Under the pieces are notes generated by a model. It ran no database searches and was not told where the DNA came from. It was given only the letters and a program-made list of their open reading frames with translations. The position numbers and the translations under genes were made by a program. Below are positions 1 through 7,453 of a stretch of 21,643 bases of DNA, in pieces. Source of the stretch: an uncultured Prevotella sp. (lineage in GTDB: Bacteria; Bacteroidota; Bacteroidia; Bacteroidales; Bacteroidaceae); contig UQTI01000053.1 in the NCBI GenBank assembly GCA_900543975.1, positions 1 through 21,643 on the forward strand, in the 5' to 3' direction. The stretch's first letter is position 1. Each line of letters starts with the position of its first letter.

Positions 1-47
1 CTTAGATAGGCTGTTGACGGGAAGTTCAATTTGATGCGTCTGCCCTG

Positions 48-110
48 CCGACCGAGGTATATGTGTACCCCGACCGAGGTACATGCGTATCCCGACCGAG
101 ATGCGATGAC
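48..110. repeat. 22-nt tandem repeat, about 3 copies
   Basis: Three head-to-tail copies start at 48, 70 and 92. The first two are 22 nt and share the core CCGACCGAGGTAYATGYGTA. The third keeps CCGACCGAG, then loses about three bases and continues ATGCGATGAC. There are no unique spacers, so this is a simple tandem array and not CRISPR. It lies downstream of cls on the cls strand and directly abuts the 16-nt array. Bases 1-47 hold no gene I can support. Confidence 0.85.
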
Positions 111-114
111 TTTT

Positions 115-211
115 TTAAAGCAACGGGCGACCTAAAGCAACGGTGACCTAAAGCAACGGTGACCTAAAGCAATGGCGACCTAAAGCAATGGCAACCTAAA
201 GCAATGGCGAC
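115..211. repeat. 16-nt tandem repeat, 6 copies, overlapping the cls stop
   Basis: Consensus on the plus strand is CTAAAGCAAYGGYGAC. Five 16-nt copies start at 132, 148, 164, 180 and 196, and a 17-nt degenerate copy covers 115-131. Copies differ mainly at two Y positions, so the array looks recently expanded. The copy at 196-211 is read on the minus strand as the last codons and the stop codon (TAG) of cls, so the array continues directly from the coding end of that gene. Confidence 0.9.
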
Positions 212-1620
212 AGAAGACGGGCCGATGCTTGCCAAAGACGAGTGTAGAAAGGTGTGTGGGGGAGGTCGGCTGTGGTCTCGGCAACGGTGCAATGGGTGAG
301 GTCGTCGAGGAACACCTGCTTGAGACGCATGGTGAGGTCATGGTCGTAGAAGAAGATGTTTGACTCGAAATTGTTTTCGAAGCTACGGAAATCGACGTTG
401 GTGGAGCCACAGCTGCACAGCATGTCGTCGCAGATGAGCAGCTTGCTGTGGTTGAAGGCATCTTCGTAGAAGCAGATCTTGACGCCTGCCTCTATGGCCT
501 CGCGAATGTAGGAGGTGCTTGCCCACTCAACCAGCTTCGCGTCGCTGTGGCGCGGCACCATGAGGCGCACGTCGACACCTGCAATGGCAGCTGTGCGCAT
601 GGCGAAGAGCACGGGGTCGGTGGGGAGAAAATAGGGTGTCTCAAGATAAACATACTGGCGGGCTTCGAGCAAGATGCGCACATAGCCTTGCATGATGTCG
701 GGCCACATGGCTATCGGACTGCTCGTCACGACCTGTGCCAGACAGTTGTTGCTGATGGCGAAGGGGACGGGAGGATAGTAGGAGCGGCTGTTGATGAGTG
801 TGCGGTCCACAAAATACCAGTCGACGAGGAACGCTCTCTGCACGGCATAGACGGCACCGCCCCTTATGCGCAAGTGGGTGTCGCGCCATGGCTGATGCCC
901 GCGTCCCGACACATAACGCTTGGCTATGTTCATGCCGCCAATGAATGCCGTCGTGCCGTCGATGACGCACAGCTTGCGGTGGTTGCGATAGTTGACCTTG
1001 CTCGTGAACGCAGGAAACCTAACGGGCATGAAGGCATGTACGTCGATGCCCGCTTCGCGCATGTCTTCAAAAAACCGTGAGCGCACCTTCCAACAGCCCA
1101 CATCGTCGTAGATGAGGCGCACCTCCACGCCCTGTTCGGCCTTGGCGATGAGGGCATCGGCGACGAGGCGGCCCAAGGCATCGTCTTCAAAGATGTAGGT
1201 GTCGAGGTGGATGTGGTGCTTGGCCCCGGCAATGGCGGCCAAGAGGGCAGGGAAGAACTCGTAGCCCGAGGTGTAGATCTCTACCTCGTTGTCCTTGAAC
1301 GGCAGCGACAGGTTCTGGTTGGCAAAGAGGTGCATGAGGGTGCTGTAGCGGTCGGGTATGTGCAGGCCTTTCTGTTCCACAAACTCGAGCATGGAGCGTT
1401 TCGACAACTGGTCCAGGCTTCGCTGGCTGATCATCCTGTTGCGCCTTGTGTTCTGGCCAAAGAAGAAATAGAACACGAAGCCTACAAGCGGCAGGAACAT
1501 GAGCACAAGAATCCATGCCATCGTCTTTGCCGGCTGCTTGTTGTCCATGAGAACGGCAACGATGGACACTACGACCAAAAGGACGTAGATGAGCGCTATG
1601 GTCCAGTGAATGTAGAACAC
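196..1620 (-). CDS. cls: cardiolipin synthase (phospholipase D family)
   Basis: This is a 474-residue inner-membrane enzyme expected to make cardiolipin from phosphatidylglycerol. Two hydrophobic segments at about residues 7-25 and 34-54 form the PLDc_N-type anchor. Two HKD catalytic motifs are visible: H214-x-K216-x4-D221 (in NHRKLCVID) and H391-x-K393-x4-D398 (in NHSKLLICDD), each followed by the usual G-x-x-N stretch (GGMN, GSTN). Length is normal for bacterial Cls. The start is GTG at 1620: an in-frame stop lies five codons upstream, and the next Met (residue 25) would remove the first membrane segment. It is the last gene of a colinear run behind queE, with a 62-nt gap. Its final codons lie inside the last copy of a 16-nt tandem repeat. 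Confidence 0.95.
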   Translation of the reverse strand: MFYIHWTIALIYVLLVVVSIVAVLMDNKQPAKTMAWILVLMFLPLVGFVFYFFFGQNTRRNRMISQRSLDQLSKRSMLEFVEQKGLHIPDRYSTLMHLFANQNLSLPFKDNEVEIYTSGYEFFPALLAAIAGAKHHIHLDTYIFEDDALGRLVADALIAKAEQGVEVRLIYDDVGCWKVRSRFFEDMREAGIDVHAFMPVRFPAFTSKVNYRNHRKLCVIDGTTAFIGGMNIAKRYVSGRGHQPWRDTHLRIRGGAVYAVQRAFLVDWYFVDRTLINSRSYYPPVPFAISNNCLAQVVTSSPIAMWPDIMQGYVRILLEARQYVYLETPYFLPTDPVLFAMRTAAIAGVDVRLMVPRHSDAKLVEWASTSYIREAIEAGVKICFYEDAFNHSKLLICDDMLCSCGSTNVDFRSFENNFESNIFFYDHDLTMRLKQVFLDDLTHCTVAETTADLPHTPFYTRLWQASARLLSPLL

Positions 1621-1682
1621 TTTTTCAGAAATTTATAAGACCGAACCTGATTGCTTTTCAAGGGTAGAGCCTTCTTTGTTTC

Positions 1683-2243
1683 TTATTTGATGTCGATAAG
1701 CTTATGGGTCTGTAGCGACAGTCGCCATTTTGGATGCTGCTTTATATATTCCACACAGGCGGCGGTGATGGCAGCGTTGCGTGCGGCATCGCCCACATCG
1801 CAGGGTTGCAGATAATAATAGTCGGCTGTGATGCCGTGGTCGTTCACGTTGTCGGCGTTGCCGTCGAACAGACATTTCAGCTCGTTGCAGCGTGTCACCG
1901 CCACATGCTCCTTGGGTGAGCAGGTGAACCAGTCTATTCCGTCGACAGGCTGGCGTGTGCCGTTGCTCTCCATGGCAATCTCGTAGCCGTTGGCGTGGAG
2001 CAGGTCTACGAGCGGCTTGTCCACCTGCAGCGTGGGTTCGCCTCCTGTCAGGATGACGAGTTGTGTGGGATATTGCTTTATTGCTTCCACGATGTCGTCG
2101 TTGCTCATCTCGCGATAGCTGCTGAAGAGGGTGTCGCAGAACGGACATTTGAGGTTACAGCCCGAGAAACGCACGAACACGGCGGCACGGCCTGTGTTGC
2201 GTCCCTCGCCTTGGAGCGAATAGAATATTTCGTTTATCTTCAT
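1683..2243 (-). CDS. queE: 7-carboxy-7-deazaguanine synthase (radical SAM)
   Basis: This 186-residue enzyme converts 6-carboxytetrahydropterin to 7-carboxy-7-deazaguanine in the queuosine/preQ0 pathway. It opens with the diagnostic MKINEIFYSLQGEG. The radical-SAM cysteines are C29, C33 and C36 (CNLKCPFC, CX3CX2C), followed by the SAM-binding LTGGEP (65-70), the ESNGT strand (92-96) and SPKE (109-112). I chose the ATG at 2243 because the open frame further upstream only reads through the end of queD. It starts 23 nt after the queD stop, so the two genes for consecutive pathway steps are probably co-transcribed and co-translated. No queC or queF is present in the window. Confidence 0.95.
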   Translation of the reverse strand: MKINEIFYSLQGEGRNTGRAAVFVRFSGCNLKCPFCDTLFSSYREMSNDDIVEAIKQYPTQLVILTGGEPTLQVDKPLVDLLHANGYEIAMESNGTRQPVDGIDWFTCSPKEHVAVTRCNELKCLFDGNADNVNDHGITADYYYLQPCDVGDAARNAAITAACVEYIKQHPKWRLSLQTHKLIDIK

Positions 2244-2266
2244 AACAAGCACAAAAAAGAGGGTGG

Positions 2267-2599
2267 TTAATCTATGCAATATTTTGCCACGTTGCCCTCG
2301 CTCTCTTGCACAATGGTGCAATAGCAATGAGGCACCTGCTCCGTGATCCATCGCGCCATGTTCTCGGCAGTGGGGTTGAAGGGCAGGATGTCGTTGAGGT
2401 TCTTGTGGTCGAGCTTCTCCTGTATGCGTCTCTTCACAACGCTGAAGTCGACAACCATGCCGTTTTCGTCGAGCGTCTCTGCCTTGCACATGACGGTTAT
2501 CTTCCAGTTGTGGCCGTGCAGGTTCTCACACTTGCTTTTGTAGCTGAGCGTGAGCTTGTGGCTTGACGATATCTCAAAAGTTTTTTCTATATAATACAT
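2267..2599 (-). CDS. queD: 6-carboxytetrahydropterin synthase
   Basis: This 110-residue member of the 6-pyruvoyl-tetrahydropterin synthase fold makes 6-carboxytetrahydropterin from dihydroneopterin triphosphate, the step before QueE. Zinc ligands are H14 (SSSHKL) and the H28-G-H30 pair. Catalytic-type Cys24 precedes LHGHNW, and D64-H65 (LDHKNLND) and the acidic pair E99/E101 near the C-terminus match the family. PTAEN (76-80) corresponds to the conserved PT-S/A-EN segment. Length is typical for the short QueD form. The leader is A-rich without a clear Shine-Dalgarno. It follows the 607-residue gene after 39 nt and is followed by queE. Confidence 0.95.
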   Translation of the reverse strand: MYYIEKTFEISSSHKLTLSYKSKCENLHGHNWKITVMCKAETLDENGMVVDFSVVKRRIQEKLDHKNLNDILPFNPTAENMARWITEQVPHCYCTIVQESEGNVAKYCID

Positions 2600-2638
2600 G
2601 TCTTTTTTTGTTGATTTTGTTTCTTGTTTGTTGTCTCA

Positions 2639-4462
2639 TCACATGGGCATGTCATCGTCGGCGGGTTTAATGTTGCCGTTGATCATGTCGTTAAGGTCCT
2701 GGTCTTCCTTGCGCTTGCGTTCCTTGCGCAGACGTTCAAGCTCCTCGACCACCCTTTTGTTGTTGGGCTGTTTGACGAGCTGTTGCAGAAGGGCCTCTGC
2801 CTCGTCAAAGTGGTAGATGTTGACAAGAAGATGCGCCTTCAGACATGTCAACATCTTAAGGCTCTCCTTCTTGTCGTCAAGATTGTCGGAGGGTAAGATG
2901 CTGTCGTCGTCATCGTCGTCGTCATCGTCCGTGCCCATGGATATCTCGCCTTCAAGGTCGTTTATGCGCGAGTCGATATAAGACATGGCTCTCACGTCGT
3001 CGGCCATGACAAGGGCGTTGGCGTAGTCGCGCTGGAAGCGTCCCCACTGCAAGCCGTTGATCATGCCCAAGAAGTAGCAAGCCATCTTAAACTGCCGCAA
3101 GATGTAATAGCTACAGCCCAAGAGGTAACAAAGCTCAAAGAACGAGTAGAGGTTTTTGCTCTTCTCGTGCTTAAGCTGCTCCTTCAAGATGTCGTAGGCG
3201 CTGTTCAGCCACGGCAACGCCTCGGCATAACGTTTCTGGTAGAAGAAGCGCGCCCCCTGATAGTAGAGATAAGCCTCTTGCTCGGAGAACGCTTCCCACA
3301 GCAACGCCTGGTGTATGTCGTCGGGCATGGTGCCACCCTCCTTCTTTGTTGCCATGACCTCCTTCCACAGGTATGTGAACTTTGCCTTTATCTGAGGCTC
3401 CTCCATGAGGTCATAGGCTATTGTGAAGACAACGCTCTTGGGCTTCGTGGCCTCCTCGTCGCAGGCGGGGTGGAGGGGCTGTATGCGTTGTGGCAAGAGC
3501 GTCATGCTCATCCTTATGTAGAGCGCCTCGTTGTCGGATGAGCGGCTCATCATGGCAATGGAGACCATGCGTGTGGGCTTGTTGTCGCCATCCTCCTTGT
3601 ATAATAAGGTGGCCTGCGCCTGTTGGCCCTTAAACTGCTTGTCCTTGATGAGCGGCAGCGTGAGGTCGTAGTCCATAATGCTGTAGTGGGCAACCTCCTC
3701 TACCGTCTTGTCGCCGTGTGTCACCATGAGGCTCAGCACCTCGTGAGGCTTTATGCCCAACGTGTCGCGCAGGATGTTGCCGAGGAGCGGACGCTGCGAG
3801 GGGGTGTAGTGGGCCTGTTTGGGTGCGTCCTGTGTCTTTATCTCACCCTCAGAGAGCAGCTTGTTCTCATACGACTCTTTCACGAAGCTCTCTTCAAAGT
3901 CGGTGTAATGGCCCTTCCTGTTGTATCGGCACACCTCTTCCACCTCGCTCATGACCATGTTGCGGCAGCTGAAGATGTCGTTGAGGTAGAGCATGAGCAC
4001 ATCGCCGTTGAGAGTGCTGGTGATTGCCAGTCCGACGATGATGTGGAGGTCGGCCTCTGCCTTGTTGGTGTCGCAAGAGTAGACCACCTCTGCCAGGCCG
4101 CAGCTCTGGTTTATCTTGTTTATGAACGTGCGAAGGCTCAGGATGTCGACAATGCTCTTGCCGTAGAAGAAGGGGTAGACAATGCGTGCTGTGTTGCCGT
4201 GCTTGCTGATCTCGATGGAGAAATAGCCGCCCTGATACTGAAAGCTCATGGTTGCCTCCTCCTTCTCTTTCGTCACCTCCCATTTGCTGTTGACGTTTAT
4301 CTCAGCCAAGGCGTTGCTGATGACCGCCATCTTGTCTTGCAGGCTGTCAAGGAACACAGCCTGTCCTGCTTTCGCCTTCTTGCGGTCTTTCCAACTCTTG
4401 TAGAAGACGAAGGCTATGATGAGGACATAGATGAGAATTATTATAACGGTTTCGGTATCCAT
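2639..4462 (-). CDS. membrane-anchored TPR-like protein of unknown function
   Basis: I do not recognise a named family for this 607-residue protein. One strongly hydrophobic segment (residues about 5-21) is followed by KSWKDRKKAK, consistent with an N-in or signal-anchor membrane helix. Residues 60-180 look like a mixed alpha/beta domain. Residues 385-505 are helical and rich in aromatic and Ala positions spaced like tetratricopeptide repeats (for example YYQGARFFYQKRYAEALPWL). A run of nine Asp (512-520) precedes two more helices (533-582) and a short acidic tail. It sits between dnaG and queD with gaps of 47 and 39 nt, so it is probably in one transcript with them. Cytoplasmic exposure of the large domain is an inference from positive residues after the helix. 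Confidence 0.85.
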   Translation of the reverse strand: MDTETVIIILIYVLIIAFVFYKSWKDRKKAKAGQAVFLDSLQDKMAVISNALAEINVNSKWEVTKEKEEATMSFQYQGGYFSIEISKHGNTARIVYPFFYGKSIVDILSLRTFINKINQSCGLAEVVYSCDTNKAEADLHIIVGLAITSTLNGDVLMLYLNDIFSCRNMVMSEVEEVCRYNRKGHYTDFEESFVKESYENKLLSEGEIKTQDAPKQAHYTPSQRPLLGNILRDTLGIKPHEVLSLMVTHGDKTVEEVAHYSIMDYDLTLPLIKDKQFKGQQAQATLLYKEDGDNKPTRMVSIAMMSRSSDNEALYIRMSMTLLPQRIQPLHPACDEEATKPKSVVFTIAYDLMEEPQIKAKFTYLWKEVMATKKEGGTMPDDIHQALLWEAFSEQEAYLYYQGARFFYQKRYAEALPWLNSAYDILKEQLKHEKSKNLYSFFELCYLLGCSYYILRQFKMACYFLGMINGLQWGRFQRDYANALVMADDVRAMSYIDSRINDLEGEISMGTDDDDDDDDDSILPSDNLDDKKESLKMLTCLKAHLLVNIYHFDEAEALLQQLVKQPNNKRVVEELERLRKERKRKEDQDLNDMINGNIKPADDDMPM

Positions 4463-4509
4463 AAATGATTGTCGCTAAGATGAATATGTGGTGTTTGTGG
4501 AAAAATGCT

Positions 4510-6504
4510 TTAGACGACGATGTTGTTGCCCAACATTCGCGCCAGCTTGTTGCGCAGCTCCTGGGTCTCCTTATATTCTGCCATGAGCTTCATTAGCTCG
4601 TCGGCAGGACCGTTGGTGGCTGTCTTGATCTTTTGTTGCAGCTCCTTGAGGTGGTGCTCGATATAGTCCATTCTGAAATCGTTGAGCAGATGCTCAAGCT
4701 GGTTGCGCACATTGTCAATGCGTGTTGCCTCTCTTGCCAAGCGGTCTTGCTCGTTCATCGGGGCATCGGCAGCAAGGGCTGTGGGCGACAGCTGGTAACG
4801 CTCTGCCGTCAGGCTGGTGGCTATCTTGCTTATCTCTATGTCTTCGTGGTGAATGAAGAACTGTTCAGCCTGGAACCCCTCGTCAGCCGAGTGGGCCACC
4901 GCCTCGTTCAGGATGCGCTCAAACGTGGGGTTTTCAAGATGCAGCCCGTCGATGCTGAGGTTGTAAGCCAGATATTGTGCCACGTTGAGGTTTATGAGGT
5001 TGCCGTCGGCATCTTCCACGTTGCGATAGATAACGTCGTTGCCGTTGCGTATGACCATCTTCACGAGCATGCGCTCCACCTTCGACGCCTGTTGCAGCGG
5101 CGTGGCCACCGTGAGCTGCTGCGGTGCATTTGCGCGTGGTGGCTCGGGCGATGTCTGTTGCCCTGCTTGCTGCTGTTGGGGGTTCATGCGGTCGCGGCCG
5201 TCGCGTATGAACTTGTTCATGGTGTTGATGAGCGTCGCCTCGTTCATGCTCATCCGCATGGCACACTCGTGCAGGTAGGTGTCGCGCAAGATCTGGTCTT
5301 GCACGAGCGAGATGCTCCTCACGATCGAGTTGATGGCCTCGGAGCGTTTCAGCGGGTCGCGCTCATTCTTGAGCAACAGGTCGGTCTTAAACTCCATGAA
5401 GTCGGTCTGGTTCTCCTCTATATATTTCTTGAAGTCGGCAGCTGTGTGCTTGCGTGCGAACGAGTCGGGGTCGTCGCCGTCGGGCAGCAGCAACACCTTG
5501 AGGTTCATGCCTTCCGACAGCAACATGTCGGTGCCTCTTAAGGCGGCGTGTATGCCGGCGGCATCGCCGTCGTAGAGCAGCGTTATGTTTGACGTGAAGC
5601 GGTGGAGGATATGTATCTGGTGCATGGAGAGCGCCGTGCCCGAGTTGGCCACCACGTTCTCGATGCCACACTGGTGCATGGCTATGACGTCGGTATAGCC
5701 TTCCACCATGAACACGCGGTCTTCCTTGGCTATGGCTTTCTTTGCCTGGTATAAGCCGTAGAGCTCACGGTCCTTGTGGTAGATTTCGCTCTCCGGCGAG
5801 TTGACATATTTCTGGTTCACGCCCTTGGTGCGCGAGTCGAGCACACGTCCGCCGAAGCCCACCACCTTGCCGCTCACGCCTATCCACGGAAAGATCACAC
5901 GTCCGGCGTAGCGGTCGATGAGATTGCCGCGGTCGTTGCGGTAGCAGATGCCTGTGGCAAGAATGAACTCGTCCTTATAGCCCTTCGTGCGGGCTGTGTT
6001 GGCAAGGGCGTAGCGGTCGTTGGGGTCGTAGCCGAGTTGGAATTTCTCTATGATGTCGTCGCGTATGCCTCGTGAGCGGAAATATTGCATGCCTATGGCC
6101 ACGCCATCGTGTGTGTTGCGCAGCTGGTCTTTGAAATAGCCGGCAGCCCACTCGTTCACAATGAACATGCTCTCGCGCTTGCTCTCCTCCTCCTTCTCCT
6201 CGTTGCTCAGCTCGCGCTCATGAATCTCGATGTGATATTTGTTGGCAAGCCACCTCAGGGCCTCGGGGTAGGTCATCTGCTCATGCTCCATGATGAAGTT
6301 TAGGGGGGTTCCTCCCTTGCCGCATCCGAAGCAATGGTAGGTGCCGCGTGTGGGCGACACAAAGAACGACGGGGTCTTCTCGTTGTGGAAAGGGCACAGT
6401 CCCTTATAGTTTACGCCGCTTTTATGAAGCGTCACAAACTCGGACACAACCTCCACGATGTTGGCTGCGTCTTTTATTCGGTCTACTGTTGCTCTGTCTA
6501 TCAT
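4510..6504 (-). CDS. dnaG: DNA primase
   Basis: DnaG (664 residues) makes RNA primers at the replication fork. The N-terminal zinc-binding domain is visible with C37, H40, C58 and C61 (CPFH, CFGC). The catalytic core contains the TOPRIM motifs: E268 in VEGYTD, DGD at 312-314 in YDGDAAG, and DGDDPD at 342-347. The RNA-polymerase domain segment GFGGR lies at 216-220. A Gln/Pro-rich linker near residue 440 separates the core from a C-terminal helicase-binding region (about 475-664), which is the usual variable part. The start at 6504 (MIDRATVDRIKDAANIVEVV) matches the family. A TAnnTTTG box lies about 75 nt upstream. It is the first gene of a five-gene colinear run. Confidence 0.97.
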   Translation of the reverse strand: MIDRATVDRIKDAANIVEVVSEFVTLHKSGVNYKGLCPFHNEKTPSFFVSPTRGTYHCFGCGKGGTPLNFIMEHEQMTYPEALRWLANKYHIEIHERELSNEEKEEESKRESMFIVNEWAAGYFKDQLRNTHDGVAIGMQYFRSRGIRDDIIEKFQLGYDPNDRYALANTARTKGYKDEFILATGICYRNDRGNLIDRYAGRVIFPWIGVSGKVVGFGGRVLDSRTKGVNQKYVNSPESEIYHKDRELYGLYQAKKAIAKEDRVFMVEGYTDVIAMHQCGIENVVANSGTALSMHQIHILHRFTSNITLLYDGDAAGIHAALRGTDMLLSEGMNLKVLLLPDGDDPDSFARKHTAADFKKYIEENQTDFMEFKTDLLLKNERDPLKRSEAINSIVRSISLVQDQILRDTYLHECAMRMSMNEATLINTMNKFIRDGRDRMNPQQQQAGQQTSPEPPRANAPQQLTVATPLQQASKVERMLVKMVIRNGNDVIYRNVEDADGNLINLNVAQYLAYNLSIDGLHLENPTFERILNEAVAHSADEGFQAEQFFIHHEDIEISKIATSLTAERYQLSPTALAADAPMNEQDRLAREATRIDNVRNQLEHLLNDFRMDYIEHHLKELQQKIKTATNGPADELMKLMAEYKETQELRNKLARMLGNNIVV

Positions 6505-6579
6505 CTTGTTCTCTGTCTGTCGTTATGGCGGCGTTGACTGGCGCCTGATGAAAAAATAAGGAGTTGCTGTTATGAGATA

Positions 6580-6587
6580 CAAATTTA
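6580..6587 (-). promoter_or_regulatory. candidate -7 box for dnaG operon
   Basis: The minus strand reads TAAATTTG, a full match to the Bacteroidota -7 consensus TAnnTTTG. Transcription would begin about 70 nt before the dnaG start codon and just beyond the terminator of the upstream gene. No convincing -33 TTTG was found at the expected spacing, so confidence is moderate. Confidence 0.45.
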
Positions 6588-6642
6588 GAAAAAAATATTG
6601 ACATTGAGCCCTTTTTGGAAAACCTTTTGTTGTGACGGGCAC

Positions 6643-6679
6643 AAAAAAATCCTGCCGCCGCTCTTGCGGTGACAGGATT
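6643..6679 (-). terminator. intrinsic terminator after SprT-like gene
   Basis: On the minus strand the arms AATCCTG and CAGGATT (outer) and CACCGC/GCGGCG (inner) form a stem of about 13 pairs with one mismatch, one wobble and an AAGA loop. It is followed at once by seven T residues (plus-strand A run 6643-6649). It lies 80 nt after the stop of the SprT-like gene and upstream of the dnaG promoter box, so it separates the two minus-strand blocks. A second weaker dyad (ATCCC/GGGAT, 6680-6702) lies between it and the gene. Confidence 0.9.
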
Positions 6680-6758
6680 ATCCCTAATGACCGATTTGGG
6701 ATTATGATGTTTGCTCTTCGCAAAACGATGCTGTCGGCCACTTGTCGTGAGGCTGAGG

Positions 6759-7448
6759 CTATAGGCAATAGTTGCCGCTGAACAGCTCTTTCTTGTCGAC
6801 AGGCTGCATGACGCTCAGGAACGACTGAAGCTCCTCTTCGCTCTTGACGAGCTTTCCGCGCAGCGACCTCACACGGCTGAAGGTGTTGAAGCGCTGGTCG
6901 TCGCTGACAAACCATTTCTCGTCTGTGATCTGGCCTCTGGCGTGTGCTATGTCGTGATGGATCTTGAAGGCATACTTGGCAGCCACGGCAGAGAGGAAAC
7001 GTTGCCCTTTGTCTGTGGTGACGAGCAAGAGCAGACAGCGTCCGCGCTGACGTTTTCGTGTCTGTTCGCTCACCTTGAGATGAGAGGCGCTGGTGCTGAC
7101 CGTTATGTTCCATCCACAACGGTTGATCTGGTCTGCCTTCTTCTTGAACAGCACGCCGTGGGGCGAGGTGTCGTCAAGGCGAAGGAAGCAGATAAGATAG
7201 TGGATCATCTCGTGCAGGAGCACGGTCTGATAGTCGCGCTCGGAGCAGTCGTAATAGGTGCTGATGTATATGGAGAAGGTGCGCTGGGGCTTGGAGAACC
7301 AATTTTTCCTTGATGTCACACATTTCATGTAGCCGAACCTTGTGCGTGCCTTCGAGAGACGGAACGACGGGGTGGGCAACGTGTCGCAGAAATAAAGGTG
7401 GTTAAACTTCGCGAACCATTCGCTGAGCAGCAACGTGGTGAGCGTCAT
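6759..7448 (-). CDS. SprT-like zinc metallopeptidase domain protein
   Basis: A 229-residue protein with the SprT-like layout. An N-terminal helix (LLLSEWFAKFNHLYF) is followed by a short beta region (LSKARTRFGYM, FSIYIST) and a zinc motif H79-E80-M-I-H83. A third likely ligand is H97 in SPHGVLFKKKADQIN. Known SprT/SPRTN-like proteins are intracellular zinc proteases or DNA-associated proteins, but substrate and role cannot be read here. The C-terminal 100 residues are basic and lack a clear zinc ribbon. I chose the ATG at 7448: upstream codons in this frame only cover the Cys-rich 3' end of the preceding thioredoxin gene in another frame. The start lies 5 nt after that gene's stop, suggesting translational coupling. 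It is followed by a strong terminator. Confidence 0.85.
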   Translation of the reverse strand: MTLTTLLLSEWFAKFNHLYFCDTLPTPSFRLSKARTRFGYMKCVTSRKNWFSKPQRTFSIYISTYYDCSERDYQTVLLHEMIHYLICFLRLDDTSPHGVLFKKKADQINRCGWNITVSTSASHLKVSEQTRKRQRGRCLLLLVTTDKGQRFLSAVAAKYAFKIHHDIAHARGQITDEKWFVSDDQRFNTFSRVRSLRGKLVKSEEELQSFLSVMQPVDKKELFSGNYCL

Positions 7449-7453
7449 GACGC

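Noticed and set aside
48..211. CRISPR array
   Set aside because: Units are contiguous with no unique spacers, and no cas genes are present.
448..1080. 210-codon plus-strand frame opposite cls
   Set aside because: Antisense to the two HKD motifs of cardiolipin synthase, with no independent support.
2244..2489. N-terminal extension of queE by 82 codons
   Set aside because: This part overlaps queD in another frame, and the family start MKINEIFYSLQGEG lies at 2243.
2600..2638. preQ1-type riboswitch before queD
   Set aside because: The 39-nt gap is A-rich with no hairpin or pseudoknot-forming sequence, and it sits inside a gene run.
3623..4468. 281-codon open frame opposite the 607-residue gene
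   Set aside because: It shows no recognisable motifs and consists of complement-biased Val/Leu/His-rich sequence. The opposite frame has a coherent protein layout.
4633..5541. 302-codon open frame opposite dnaG
   Set aside because: It lies fully inside an unmistakable dnaG on the other strand and has no family resemblance.
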